Positions 47,983 through 56,785 of a stretch of 64,000 nucleotides of DNA are shown here, one piece after another. Source of the stretch: Acinetobacter sp. 10FS3-1 (GTDB lineage Bacteria > Pseudomonadota > Gammaproteobacteria > Pseudomonadales > Moraxellaceae); assembly GCF_013343215.1 (NCBI RefSeq), contig NZ_CP039143.1:1116001-1180000 (forward strand), in the 5' to 3' direction. The notes under the pieces are model-generated. The model saw nothing but the letters and a program-made list of their open reading frames with translations. It searched no databases and was not told the DNA's origin. Position numbers and translations under genes: made by a program. Within the stretch, counting starts at the first letter, position 1, and every line of letters starts with the position of its first letter.

Positions 47983-48642
47983 TTAGAGGGTTGAAGTTGC
48001 CAGTTTAAAACCAAAGCCGCAGAATAATAATCCTACCAGCGCGACTGCAGTAGCCGTCAACTTATAGTTTTCATTGAAATAAGTAGCCAGTTTAATCCCG
48101 GAAAAAATCAGGATAGACAGATAGCTCATGCTGATAATTTGCAAAATGAGGGCCAGCAAGATAAAGGTGAGTGCAGGATAAGAATAGGCCGGATCTACGA
48201 ATTGCACAAAAAATGACAGATAAAACAAAATCGCTTTGGGATTTAAAATACTGATGGTCAAGGCTGTTCTAAAAGGCCGAATTGTCTCCGGGCTTTTAGA
48301 GGCTGTTGAATCTATTGAATGGAGTTGAACCAATTTTCGTGGAAAAAAGGTCTTATAAGCCGAAATAATCAGTTTTATACCTAAATAGCTTAAATACAGT
48401 GCGCCAACAACCTTTAAGCCGATAAACAAAAGGGGAAAGGCATGTAAAAGTGAGGCAGCTCCCAAGGCTGTACACAGAATCAGGATCGTATCGCCGGTAT
48501 AGACGCCGAGTGCTCCCATATAACCGGTTTTAATACCAAAACGGGAAGCAATTGACATGACATACAGGGAGTTCGGGCCGGGAAGTATCACAATTAAAAT
48601 TGTTCCGATAATATAGGTCGTCAGATCTGTGATACCAAACAC
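47983..48642 (-). CDS. LysE-family amino-acid exporter
   Basis: A 219-residue protein with about six membrane helices and the LysE/RhtB motif P-G-P-N-S-L-Y-V (about 21-28). Family members export lysine, threonine, homoserine or other amino acids. It lies 71 bp downstream of the transaldolase gene on the same strand. Confidence 0.85.
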   Translation of the reverse strand: MFGITDLTTYIIGTILIVILPGPNSLYVMSIASRFGIKTGYMGALGVYTGDTILILCTALGAASLLHAFPLLFIGLKVVGALYLSYLGIKLIISAYKTFFPRKLVQLHSIDSTASKSPETIRPFRTALTISILNPKAILFYLSFFVQFVDPAYSYPALTFILLALILQIISMSYLSILIFSGIKLATYFNENYKLTATAVALVGLLFCGFGFKLATSTL

Positions 48643-48713
48643 GAAGAGCTCGCAAAAGAAAAAGCCGATGCAGTATTATAACCCCATCGACTTAAAGAGA
48701 TTTATAAAATTCC

Positions 48714-49691
48714 TTAGATTTCAGTCGGGCTTAGAAAGGTTTCACGTAATAAGGCAGCCAGTTGTTCACGTGCTTTAATAAAGCCCTGAATTCCGCCTTG
48801 CAGCAATTCACTGGTCATTTGATCTTGTTCTAGCTGCTCCTGGAATTCGGCATAGCTGATCGGCTGAAGATCGGCCTGTACAGGAATTGCGGCGGCTGAA
48901 AGCTGTGGCTGTACTTCACGGAAGTCATTTTCCAGCTCAGCCAGCAAATTAGGTGCAACTGTCAGTAAATCGCAGCCACTGAGTCCTAACACCTGATCAA
49001 TACTGCGGAAACTGGCTCCCATGATTTCAGTTTGAATTCTATGGGCTTTATAAAATGTATAAATATTTTTAACCGATAATACGCCCGGATCTTTTTCAAT
49101 CGGATAGGCATCCACCGCTTCAGCCTTTTTGTACCAGTCCAGAATACGCCCCACGAAAGGAGAAATGAGAGTGACTTTGGCATCTGCACAGGCATGGGCC
49201 TGATGCTGGCCGAATAGCAAGGTCAGGTTGGTGTGAATACCTTCTCGTTCCAGTACCTTGGCGGCCTGAATTCCTTCCCAGGTCGAAGCAATCTTGATCA
49301 GCAGGCGATCCGAAGAAATACCATATTGCGCATACAGTTCGAGCAATTCTTTGGCTTTTGCAATGGTCGCTTCAGTATCATAAGACAGGGCAGCATCGAC
49401 TTCAGTCGAGACACGCCCTTCAATGAGCTTTAAAATTTCTACCCCAAACTTGACCGTTAAAATGTCAATACTTCGTTCAATCAATGCATCTTCTGAATAG
49501 CCTTCCTGCTGTGCCTGCTGAAAAGCAGCTTCGATTAAGCTTTTATTCTCCGCCTGATTGGCTGCAGCAGTAATAAGGGAAGGATTGGTTGTTGCATCTA
49601 ATGGACGAAATTTTTCAATAGCAGTTAAATCACTGCTGTCAGCAACAATAGTAGTTAAGTTTTTTAATTGGTTTAACGCAGAGTGAGTCAT
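48714..49691 (-). CDS. tal: Transaldolase
   Basis: A 325-residue class-I transaldolase of the TalB type. The N-terminal D-A-T-T-N-P-S motif (about 28-34), the Schiff-base lysine in L-L-I-K-I-A-S-T-W-E-G (about 129-139) and the N-L-T-L-L-F motif are intact. It exchanges a dihydroxyacetone unit in the pentose-phosphate pathway. Acinetobacter sugar metabolism is reduced, so it likely supplies pentoses and erythrose-4-phosphate. Confidence 0.94.
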   Translation of the reverse strand: MTHSALNQLKNLTTIVADSSDLTAIEKFRPLDATTNPSLITAAANQAENKSLIEAAFQQAQQEGYSEDALIERSIDILTVKFGVEILKLIEGRVSTEVDAALSYDTEATIAKAKELLELYAQYGISSDRLLIKIASTWEGIQAAKVLEREGIHTNLTLLFGQHQAHACADAKVTLISPFVGRILDWYKKAEAVDAYPIEKDPGVLSVKNIYTFYKAHRIQTEIMGASFRSIDQVLGLSGCDLLTVAPNLLAELENDFREVQPQLSAAAIPVQADLQPISYAEFQEQLEQDQMTSELLQGGIQGFIKAREQLAALLRETFLSPTEI

Positions 49692-49777
49692 TGATATCTA
49701 ATTCTTGAAGTTATTACTTGTACAATTAGTTATATCACAAAGTCGTTTTAACCCAAGTGAAAATACAGCGGAACACG

Positions 49778-50671
49778 TCATGAAACTGATTTTTTACGCT
49801 GATTTCTGATGTGATTAATCAAAAAACGAGCAGCAGCGCCAAGTTGATTTTCGCGGCTCCAGACTAAATCTACAAAATATTCAAATTTTGGCGTGAAATC
49901 GAGCAGATCCAGTACTTTTAAATGTTTTTTAAGGATCGGATTTTCATTGAGCATTTCTAAAGGCAGCACACCCCAGCCAAAATTTTGCATGATCAATGCG
50001 CAAGCCGAGTGATGATTGTCGGTACGCCAGTATTGTTTTGAATATAATAATTCCGGCTTGATGCTCTTATCCCGACTGGCGACAACAATCTGGCGGCTTT
50101 GCAGGATTTGTTCAAAACTGACCTGTGGATATTGGGCTAAATCAAAGGCTTTGTTGGCGACCGGAACTAAAGTTTCTCGTTTTAATTCCACAAATTGTTC
50201 ACGGTTTTCGAGCTGTTCACGTTCAAACATCAGCGCGAGTTGAGCAGTTTGATTCATCAACATTTTCAAGGCATCTTCTTGGGGGGCTGAGAATACATTA
50301 ATTTGTAAGCTTGGAAACTCGGCTTCAAGTAAAGCAATATAATCGGTCCACCGGGTATGGAGAAGTTCGGACACTACCACAATATTTAAGGCTGATTCCA
50401 AGCCTGTGCTTAATGCATGCGCCTGCTGTTTCCATTGATTTATTTCAATCAGTAGCTGTTCGGTTTTTTCATAGAGTGTAAGTGCCTGGGCGGTAGGCAA
50501 AGGCTCGCGACCTTTGCGTAGAAAAAGTGTTAAATTGAGATCAATCTCTAAATTGGCAATAGACATGCTCACTGCCGAGGGTACTTTACCCAGTTTTCTT
50601 GCAGCAGCAGAAAACGACCCTGTTTCAATGACGGTTTTAAAAATGATCAATTGTTCTTGATTGATATTCAT
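49778..50671 (-). CDS. aceR: LysR-family regulator, AceR-like
   Basis: A 297-residue LysR regulator with an N-terminal winged helix-turn-helix (about 1-60; T-G-S-F-S-A-A-A-R-K-L-G-K-V-P-S-A-V-S) and a substrate-binding effector domain. ATG 50671 has AAAGG upstream; a TTG at 50680 is less likely. It is divergent from a PACE pump gene exactly as AceR is from AceI in A. baumannii, where AceR activates aceI in response to chlorhexidine or diamines. The symbol is based on that arrangement. Confidence 0.75.
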   Translation of the reverse strand: MNINQEQLIIFKTVIETGSFSAAARKLGKVPSAVSMSIANLEIDLNLTLFLRKGREPLPTAQALTLYEKTEQLLIEINQWKQQAHALSTGLESALNIVVVSELLHTRWTDYIALLEAEFPSLQINVFSAPQEDALKMLMNQTAQLALMFEREQLENREQFVELKRETLVPVANKAFDLAQYPQVSFEQILQSRQIVVASRDKSIKPELLYSKQYWRTDNHHSACALIMQNFGWGVLPLEMLNENPILKKHLKVLDLLDFTPKFEYFVDLVWSRENQLGAAARFLINHIRNQRKKSVS

Positions 50672-50681
50672 TGACTTCAAC

Positions 50682-50700
50682 CTTTCAATAATATTGAAAG
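50682..50700. promoter_or_regulatory. Perfect palindrome in the LysR/PACE divergent region (probable LysR box)
   Basis: CTTTCAATA and TATTGAAAG are exact complements around one base. It contains the LysR pattern T-N11-A and overlaps the ribosome site of the regulator gene, so autorepression plus activation of the pump gene is plausible. Confidence 0.7.
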
Positions 50701-50771
50701 ATTCTAACTCGATTAATCAATATTATGAAAATAGAATATCTGCTATTGTAAATTGGAAGAGTATTGAAAAC

Positions 50772-51197
50772 ATGTTGATTTCCAAAAGAAGGATTGTTCA
50801 TGCGCTCAGTTATGAAATCATCCTGTTGGTGATCATTGCGATAGCATTAAGTTTTATTTTTGAAGTTCCGCTGGAAGTCACAGGTACTTTGGGTGTAGCC
50901 ATGGCGGTGACTTCTGTGATTTGGAATATGATTTTCAATCATTTTTTTGAAAAATTTGAAGCCAAAAGAAAATTAAAAAGAACAGTCGGTGTACGGATCT
51001 TACATGCGATTGGTTTTGAAGGTGGTCTGCTGCTAGTGACTATTCCGATGGTGGCGTATGCCATGAATATGTCACTCTGGCAGGCGATTCTACTGGATTT
51101 TAGTATGACGATGTGTATTTTGGTCTATACCTTTATTTTCCAATGGTGCTTTGATCAGATAGAAGCCCGTTTAGGTTATCAGCCAGAATATCGTTAA
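50772..51197 (+). CDS. aceI: PACE-family efflux transporter AceI
   Basis: A 141-residue protein of two tandem bacterial transmembrane-pair domains, four helices. It starts M-L-I-S-K-R-R and has the key Glu15 after S-Y, which AceI needs for proton-coupled transport. PACE pumps export chlorhexidine and, physiologically, short diamines such as cadaverine and putrescine. ATG 50772 is chosen because it reproduces the AceI N-terminus; the 37 upstream codons are part of the control region. A strong terminator follows. Confidence 0.87.
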   Translation: MLISKRRIVHALSYEIILLVIIAIALSFIFEVPLEVTGTLGVAMAVTSVIWNMIFNHFFEKFEAKRKLKRTVGVRILHAIGFEGGLLLVTIPMVAYAMNMSLWQAILLDFSMTMCILVYTFIFQWCFDQIEARLGYQPEYR

Positions 51198-51215
51198 ACT
51201 TCAATGCGAAAGCTC

Positions 51216-51250
51216 AAAAAGGCCTGTAATGATAAATACAGGCCTTTTTT
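51216..51250 (+). terminator. Rho-independent terminator after aceI
   Basis: AAAAAGGCCTGT (51216-51227) and ACAGGCCTTTTT (51238-51249) form a perfect 12-bp stem with a 10-base loop and a T-run. Confidence 0.9.
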
Positions 51251-51401
51251 GCTGTCTAAAAAGGTTTTTTTAACAAAAAGTAAAATTTTAAAACATAAAA
51301 CAAGTATAAAAAACAATACTTATTACATAAGTTTTAATATGAAAGCGATAATAATTTTTTCTTAAGGATGGAAAAGAACAAACAACACAAGGAGTTAGTT
51401 G

Positions 51402-52505
51402 ATGAAATTAATTAAATTAATCACACCTGTAATTTTATTAGGGATGACACAAGTAGCGAGTGCTGAGCAAAAATTTAAACGTTTTTCGGTCTCTGCAGGT
51501 TGGCTACATGTGATGCCACAAGGAAAAGCTAACCCTTTTAATATTAATACTGCAGTGGCAAATGGAACGGTTGCTAAAGTAGGCACAATTACAGAAGAAG
51601 GCTTTTTAAAAGCCATTGATCCGAATGCAACAATTCAAGATGGCGCTAATACGGCAAATCTACAAGAGTATCTTGGGACTTTACTTGAAAATAGCTTGAT
51701 TAATGGAATGATGACGGATGGCCAGGGCAATATTAAAGAGTCAATTGCCGGTAAGGCGACCTTAAACGGGTTGGAGAGCTGGTCGGCAGAAGGAACAGGG
51801 CTGGAAGCAGATGATGTCGACACTTTGGGTTTAATGGTCAATTATCATCTTAATGATCATGTTTCTTTACAGGTAATTGGAGGGATTCCCCCTAAAGTTG
51901 ATATTAAAGGAAAAGGCATGATTACGGCTCCATTAACAGGTAATGCACAACCCGGGGGCTTAGCCGGCTTGTTATTTCCAGAAGGATTGCCTTTGGATTA
52001 TGCGGTTCCGATTACGGACTTAGATAAATATAGTAAAGCTGCTACTGCAAGAGCTTGGACCCCGGCATTACAGGTACAGTACCAATTTGGAAAATCAGGG
52101 GTGAATAAGTTCAGACCCTATGTGGGAGCAGGTTTGATGTATGCTTATTTTAATGATATTGAATTAGATAAAGGCGTTAAGTCAGATCTGGTGGCGGCGG
52201 GCCACATGATTCAAAATATTAAGGATGATAAAGCGGGTGCAGCACTCGATGGCAAAGTATCTTCTGGAGAGATGCGTGTGGATGTCGATGCGGACGATGC
52301 TATTGCACCGATCGTAACCGCCGGTTTTACTTATGACTTTAGCCCTAACTGGTTTACGGCAGCTTCCGTTTCCTATGCGAAACTGAATAACAAAACCAAG
52401 ATTAGCGTGATTAATCAAACCAGCGATGAGCAATTGATTCACGCAACCACAAAGATTGATATAGATCCCATTATTACCTATCTAGGGGTAGGTTATCGTT
52501 TTTAA
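51402..52505 (+). CDS. OmpW-family outer-membrane protein (long form)
   Basis: A 367-residue secreted protein with a signal peptide cut after A-S-A (about residue 21). It has the OmpW pattern: an early F-S-V-S-A-G-W-L-H-V strand, P-K-V-D-I-K-G-K-G, R-P-Y-V-G-A-G-L-M-Y, and the terminal strand I-T-Y-L-G-V-G-Y-R-F ending in Phe, as outer-membrane barrels do. OmpW proteins are usually about 200-230 residues, so roughly 140 extra residues (around 40-130 and 230-290) form large loops. ATG 51402 has AAGGAG upstream; TTG 51399 is an alternative. Confidence 0.84.
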   Translation: MKLIKLITPVILLGMTQVASAEQKFKRFSVSAGWLHVMPQGKANPFNINTAVANGTVAKVGTITEEGFLKAIDPNATIQDGANTANLQEYLGTLLENSLINGMMTDGQGNIKESIAGKATLNGLESWSAEGTGLEADDVDTLGLMVNYHLNDHVSLQVIGGIPPKVDIKGKGMITAPLTGNAQPGGLAGLLFPEGLPLDYAVPITDLDKYSKAATARAWTPALQVQYQFGKSGVNKFRPYVGAGLMYAYFNDIELDKGVKSDLVAAGHMIQNIKDDKAGAALDGKVSSGEMRVDVDADDAIAPIVTAGFTYDFSPNWFTAASVSYAKLNNKTKISVINQTSDEQLIHATTKIDIDPIITYLGVGYRF

Positions 52506-52524
52506 GTGGAATCATCTGTAATAA

Positions 52525-52553
52525 AAAAACCGCTCTTTTGAGCGGTTTTTTAT
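52525..52553. terminator. Terminator between ompW-like gene and thiolase gene
   Basis: AAAAACCGCTC (52525-52535), loop TTTT, GAGCGGTTTTT (52540-52550). Runs on both sides allow action in both directions between the convergent genes. Confidence 0.92.
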
Positions 52554-52568
52554 TAGGCCAGTACTGAA

Positions 52569-54086
52569 TTATTTTTCAATAATCGCAGTTACACCCTGAC
52601 CACCCGCAGCACAGATTGACACCAGGACACGACCTGAATCTTTCTGGTTCAGCAGTTTTGCAGCAGTGGCAATAATACGGCCACCAGTTGCAGCAAATGG
52701 ATGGCCTGCAGCAAGTGAAGAGCCTTTTACATTCAGTTTTGCACGGTCAATTGCACCTAATGGCGCATCCAGACCTAAGCGCTCTTTACAGAAGGTAGGA
52801 TCTTCCCAAGCTTTTAGGGTAGACAGAACTTGTGATGCAAATGCTTCATGAATTTCATAATAGTCGAAATCTTGAAGTTTCAAGCCTGCACGTTCCAGCA
52901 TGCGTGGAACTGCGTAGGCAGGTGCCATCAGTAAGCCTTCTTTTTTCTCCACAAAATCAACTGCTGCTGTTTCTTGGAAAGTTAAGTAAGCCAGGACTTC
53001 ATGACCATTGGCTTTCGCCCATTCTTCAGAGGCCAAAAGTACACAAGATGCACCATCAGTCAGTGGAGTCGAGTTACCTGCAGTCATGGTACGCGCATCA
53101 CCCTTACCAAAAGCAGGCTTTAATTTTGCCAGTTTTTCGACAGATGAGTCAGGACGCAGGTTATTGTCACGCTCCAGACCTAGGAATGGCGTGATCAGGT
53201 CATCAAAGAAACCTTCTTCATAAGCTGCTGCCATTTTCTGGTGTGAGGAGGCAGCCAGTTCATCTTGTGCTTCGCGTGAAATGCCCCATTCCAGAGTAGT
53301 GATAGCCTGATGATCACCCATAGATAGGCCGGTACGTGGCTCACCATTTTTAGGGGCGTCCATCAGATCTTTGACATTAATTTTTGTTAGAGCCTTTAAG
53401 CGGTCTTTAGCTGTTTTGGCAATGTTCAGCTCAAGTAGGGCTTTGCGTAAGCCATCACCAAATGCAATTGGCGCATCAGAAGTGGTATCTACACCACCGG
53501 CAACACCGACTTCAATTTGACCCAGAGCAATTTTGTTTGCCACCAGAAAAGCGGCCTGTAAACCGGTACCACAAGCTTGCTGTATGTCATACGCCGGTGT
53601 TTCAGGAGCAAGTGCGGTATTCAGTACACACTCACGCGTCATATTGAAATCACGGCTATGTTTTAGCACTGCACCTGCAACGACCTCACCCAGACGTTGA
53701 CCTTGCAGATTAAAACGTTCAACTAGTCCATTCAGTGCGGCAGTAAACATGTCTGTATTAGACGCGGTAAAATAAGCACCATTAGAACGTGCAAATGGAA
53801 TACGGTTACCACCAATAATAGCGACGCGGCGAACTGTGTTTTGGCTCATATTATTATCCTGTTGAACAGAAGGCTGTGTTTTTGAAACGGAAGCGGTTTT
53901 AGTTGAAGTCGAGTTTTTAGTACGCGTAGACATCTGGCGTGTACGCGTGGTTTTAGTCGAATTTTTTTCTGTAGCAGAATTTGTGTGCGTACTTTTGCTG
54001 GCCGCTTTAGTACGAGTTGATGGTTTTGACACAACTTTTTCTACAGGACTCTCGACTGCTGGATTTTCTTGAGTTGTTTTGCTCAT
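52569..54086 (-). CDS. Acetyl-CoA C-acyltransferase (thiolase) with Thr/Ser/Lys-rich N-terminal extension
   Basis: A thiolase with the acyl-binding cysteine in Q-Q-A-C-G-T-G (about 168), the catalytic I-H-E-A-F-A-S-Q His (about 409) and C-A-A-G-G-Q-G near the C-terminus. The full frame is 505 residues; the first ~79 are low-complexity Thr, Ser, Lys and Arg without a domain. A second start at 53849 (M-S-Q-N-T-V-R-R) has an AGGA site about seven bases upstream and gives a normal-length thiolase; the outer ATG has only a weak site. Both forms may be made. The divergent neighbours fabG-like and maoC-like suggest a joint acyl-CoA pathway. Confidence 0.87.
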   Translation of the reverse strand: MSKTTQENPAVESPVEKVVSKPSTRTKAASKSTHTNSATEKNSTKTTRTRQMSTRTKNSTSTKTASVSKTQPSVQQDNNMSQNTVRRVAIIGGNRIPFARSNGAYFTASNTDMFTAALNGLVERFNLQGQRLGEVVAGAVLKHSRDFNMTRECVLNTALAPETPAYDIQQACGTGLQAAFLVANKIALGQIEVGVAGGVDTTSDAPIAFGDGLRKALLELNIAKTAKDRLKALTKINVKDLMDAPKNGEPRTGLSMGDHQAITTLEWGISREAQDELAASSHQKMAAAYEEGFFDDLITPFLGLERDNNLRPDSSVEKLAKLKPAFGKGDARTMTAGNSTPLTDGASCVLLASEEWAKANGHEVLAYLTFQETAAVDFVEKKEGLLMAPAYAVPRMLERAGLKLQDFDYYEIHEAFASQVLSTLKAWEDPTFCKERLGLDAPLGAIDRAKLNVKGSSLAAGHPFAATGGRIIATAAKLLNQKDSGRVLVSICAAGGQGVTAIIEK

Positions 54087-54328
54087 AAGGCTTTACCAGG
54101 CAAATTGATCATCTTTATGCTGCTTACATTAGCATAGATGAGCATAGGCTGTATTGACTGCAATGACATTACAGACTGCGCTCAGGTCAAGTCATCTATT
54201 GGGTATCTCAAGTATTATTGGGCAAAACCTGGTAGATCTATTGAAATAGATGTGTTTGGCATCATATTGATGTTAAAAGGATAACTTTAGACCGATCAAA
54301 AAACTAATTTTTATGAGAGATAATAAGC
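54087..54328. promoter_or_regulatory. Divergent intergenic region thiolase / FabG-like
   Basis: 242 bp between divergent genes, AT-rich, presumably carrying both promoters. No clear operator was found by eye. Confidence 0.35.
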
Positions 54329-55720
54329 ATGACTGATCAGTATCAAACTTTCGCAAAATCTCCTATTGGTAAATTTGTCATTAAAAATTTGGGGCTGCCA
54401 TCCCCAACTTCTTTAGAGCGTTTTGAATCTGCAACCCCGGTAGTCAAAGGGGCGGTTTTATTTGGTGCGGCGCCTAAAAGTCCTTTAACCAGCTCAATTG
54501 CACAAGTTCTTGCCAATATTCATGCCAACAGTTATGCGGGTAATAATTCTGAACTTCAACATGCAGCGGCACAGTCAGGTTTGAATTTGAGTGCTTTTAA
54601 TTCAGGCGATAAAGAATCTAAATTTAAAGTGGTAATTTTTGATGCCTCAGGAATTGAAAACTCCGAGCAATTAAAATCGCTTTATGAGTTTTTTAATCCG
54701 ATTGCCCGTCAAATTCAAAGCTCTGGCCGAGTGCTGGTCATCGGTACTAGCCCTGAAACTGCAACCTCGGTGAGTCAGGCGATTGCTCAACGTGCACTGG
54801 AAGGTTTTGTCAAATCAGTCGCTAAAGAGTTTAAAAAAGGGATTGCGGCAAACCTGATCTATGTGGATACCGGTGCTGAAGATAATCTTGAATCAGCTGT
54901 ACGTTTTACGATTTCTCCGCGCTCAGCTTATGTATCAGGTCAGGTGATTCGGGTATCCAAAGCTGAAAAGGTCGATGTGGACTGGGCGAAGCCGCTGGCA
55001 GGGAAAACTGCTGTGGTGACAGGTGCAAGTCGTGGTATCGGTGAAGCCATTGCACACATACTGGCACGTGATGGCGCACATGTCATTTGTCTGGATGTTC
55101 CGCAGCAGCAAGCTGATCTGGATCGTGTTGCAGGGGAAATTGGTGGTTCTACATTAGCACTTGACATTACCGCAGCTGATGCAGGCGAGAAAATCAAGGC
55201 AGCTGCCGCAGCACAGGGCGGTCTGGATATTATTGTGCATAATGCAGGCATTACGCGTGACAAGACACTAGCCAATATGAAGCCTGAACTTTGGGATCTG
55301 GTAATTAATATCAACTTGTCTGCAATTGAACGTGTGAATGACTATCTGCTTTCCAATGATGGCCTGAATGCAAATGGCCGCATTATCTGTGTATCTTCTA
55401 TTTCAGGTATTGCAGGTAACCTGGGTCAAACCAACTATGCAGCGTCTAAAGCCGGCGTGATCGGGGTGGTAAAATTCACAGCACCGACATTAAAAAATGG
55501 TATAACTATTAATGCCGTGGCACCGGGTTTCATTGAAACGCAAATGACTGCTGCAATTCCATTTGCGATTCGTGAAGCGGGACGCCGTATGAACTCCATG
55601 AGTCAGGGTGGCCATCCAGTGGATGTGGCAGAAGCTATTGCTATGTTTGCATCGACCGCATCTTCTGGTTTAAATGGCAATGTGATTCGTGTATGTGGCC
55701 AGAGCCTGTTAGGGGCTTAA
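54329..55720 (+). CDS. High-molecular-weight 3-oxoacyl-ACP/CoA reductase (FabG4 type)
   Basis: A 463-residue SDR protein. The first ~210 residues form a degenerate Rossmann-like domain; the second half is a complete SDR with T-G-A-S-R-G-I-G (about 231-238), H-N-A-G-I and the catalytic S-S...Y-A-A-S-K set (S about 355, Y about 369, K about 373). This two-domain build marks the high-molecular-weight FabG branch, which acts on 3-oxoacyl-CoA or -ACP with (R)-stereochemistry. A MaoC-type hydratase gene follows. Confidence 0.87.
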   Translation: MTDQYQTFAKSPIGKFVIKNLGLPSPTSLERFESATPVVKGAVLFGAAPKSPLTSSIAQVLANIHANSYAGNNSELQHAAAQSGLNLSAFNSGDKESKFKVVIFDASGIENSEQLKSLYEFFNPIARQIQSSGRVLVIGTSPETATSVSQAIAQRALEGFVKSVAKEFKKGIAANLIYVDTGAEDNLESAVRFTISPRSAYVSGQVIRVSKAEKVDVDWAKPLAGKTAVVTGASRGIGEAIAHILARDGAHVICLDVPQQQADLDRVAGEIGGSTLALDITAADAGEKIKAAAAAQGGLDIIVHNAGITRDKTLANMKPELWDLVININLSAIERVNDYLLSNDGLNANGRIICVSSISGIAGNLGQTNYAASKAGVIGVVKFTAPTLKNGITINAVAPGFIETQMTAAIPFAIREAGRRMNSMSQGGHPVDVAEAIAMFASTASSGLNGNVIRVCGQSLLGA

Positions 55721-55730
55721 AGTATTCAAG

Positions 55731-55767
55731 TCCTCTCCTGCGCTTTAATTTAAAGATCAGGAGAGGA
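55731..55767. repeat. Inverted repeat between fabG-like and maoC-like genes
   Basis: TCCTCTCCTG (55731-55740) and CAGGAGAGGA (55758-55767) are exact complements around 17 bases, 11 bases after the fabG-like stop. Only TTT follows, so it is at best a weak terminator. Confidence 0.6.
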
Positions 55768-55817
55768 TTTAGAAGAGGGAAAGTGAAAGGAAATATTCCT
55801 CATCAACCCTCTCTAAA

Positions 55818-55833
55818 TCTCCCTAAAGGGAGA
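55818..55833. repeat. Second short inverted repeat, same gap
   Basis: TCTCCCT and AGGGAGA pair around AA. It shares the CTCTCC/GGAGAG flavour of the repeat 50 bp upstream, reminiscent of dispersed intergenic repeats; whether it belongs to a family needs a genome search. Confidence 0.4.
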
Positions 55834-55874
55834 AAGCACTTTATAAATGAAAAAAAATATTTTGAAGGTTTAGT

Positions 55875-56729
55875 ATGAATACGCGCCATTTTAGTCAACT
55901 TCCAAAACCTTATTTAGCTTATCCAAAAGTGATTCGAGGTTTGGTTTTCAAAAAGCCAAAAGCTGAAAAAGTTCTGCCGCAAGTTGAATATGTGGTGGAT
56001 TCATTTAAGGTGGATCAGAAACATCTGAAAATCTATAATGAAGTTTGTGGCTTTAAAAATAATGGTTATATCCCAGCGATTTATTTGACTGTACTTTCTC
56101 AAAGCCTACAAATGCACATGATGACTTCGGAAGCATTTCCATTTCCGATTCTGGGTCTGGTGCATATTCGTAATCAGGTCAAGCAGTATCGTAAAATCGG
56201 GGTCAATGAATCTCTCATGCTATCCTGCAAATTTGGTGAATTGCAGCCGCATGACAAAGGTATGCAATTTGATTTCATTACTACGGTGAAAGCAGGTGAT
56301 CAGGTTGTAGTTGAAGCGTTGACGACTTATTTATGCCGTCAAAAGAATAGTGTTAAAGCTGCCGCCAAAGTAGCAGAAAATAAGACACCCGCGTATCAGC
56401 TGAATGGCGAATGGGAGGTTTCTGAAAATACTGGCCGCCGTTATGCTATGACTTCAGGGGACTTTAACCTGATTCATATTCATGCGCTCACTGCAAAAGC
56501 ATTTGGTTTTAAACAGGCGATTGCCCACGGAATGTGGAGTAAAGCCAAAGCTTTGGCTAATTTATCATTGCCTGATGCATATGAGGCAGATGTCTGGTTT
56601 AAGTTGCCAGTGTATTTGCCTTCCAAAGTGGAATTCCTGACTGCACAAGCCGTCAATGAAACCGACTTCCTGATTCGAAACAGTAAAAATCAGAAACCGC
56701 ATGTGAGTGGTAGCGTAAAAGCAATTTAA
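55875..56729 (+). CDS. MaoC-family (R)-specific enoyl-CoA hydratase-like protein
   Basis: A 284-residue protein of two hot-dog folds. The second carries the hydratase motif, with Asp in S-G-D-F-N-L-I-H and His in H-A-L-T, then F-K-Q-A-I-A-H-G-M (about 195-217). MaoC hydratases form (R)-3-hydroxyacyl-CoA, the stereochemistry used by the FabG-type enzyme upstream. The gene is closed by a clear terminator. Confidence 0.84.
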   Translation: MNTRHFSQLPKPYLAYPKVIRGLVFKKPKAEKVLPQVEYVVDSFKVDQKHLKIYNEVCGFKNNGYIPAIYLTVLSQSLQMHMMTSEAFPFPILGLVHIRNQVKQYRKIGVNESLMLSCKFGELQPHDKGMQFDFITTVKAGDQVVVEALTTYLCRQKNSVKAAAKVAENKTPAYQLNGEWEVSENTGRRYAMTSGDFNLIHIHALTAKAFGFKQAIAHGMWSKAKALANLSLPDAYEADVWFKLPVYLPSKVEFLTAQAVNETDFLIRNSKNQKPHVSGSVKAI

Positions 56730-56732
56730 TTT

Positions 56733-56767
56733 AAAAAAAGCCTAAACTCGATTTAGGCTTTTTATTT
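56733..56767 (+). terminator. Rho-independent terminator after the MaoC gene
   Basis: AGCCTAAA with flanking A-run (56733-56746), loop CTCGA and TTTAGGCT with T-run (56752-56767). Confidence 0.9.
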
Positions 56768-56785
56768 TTATGAGATCAAGATTCT

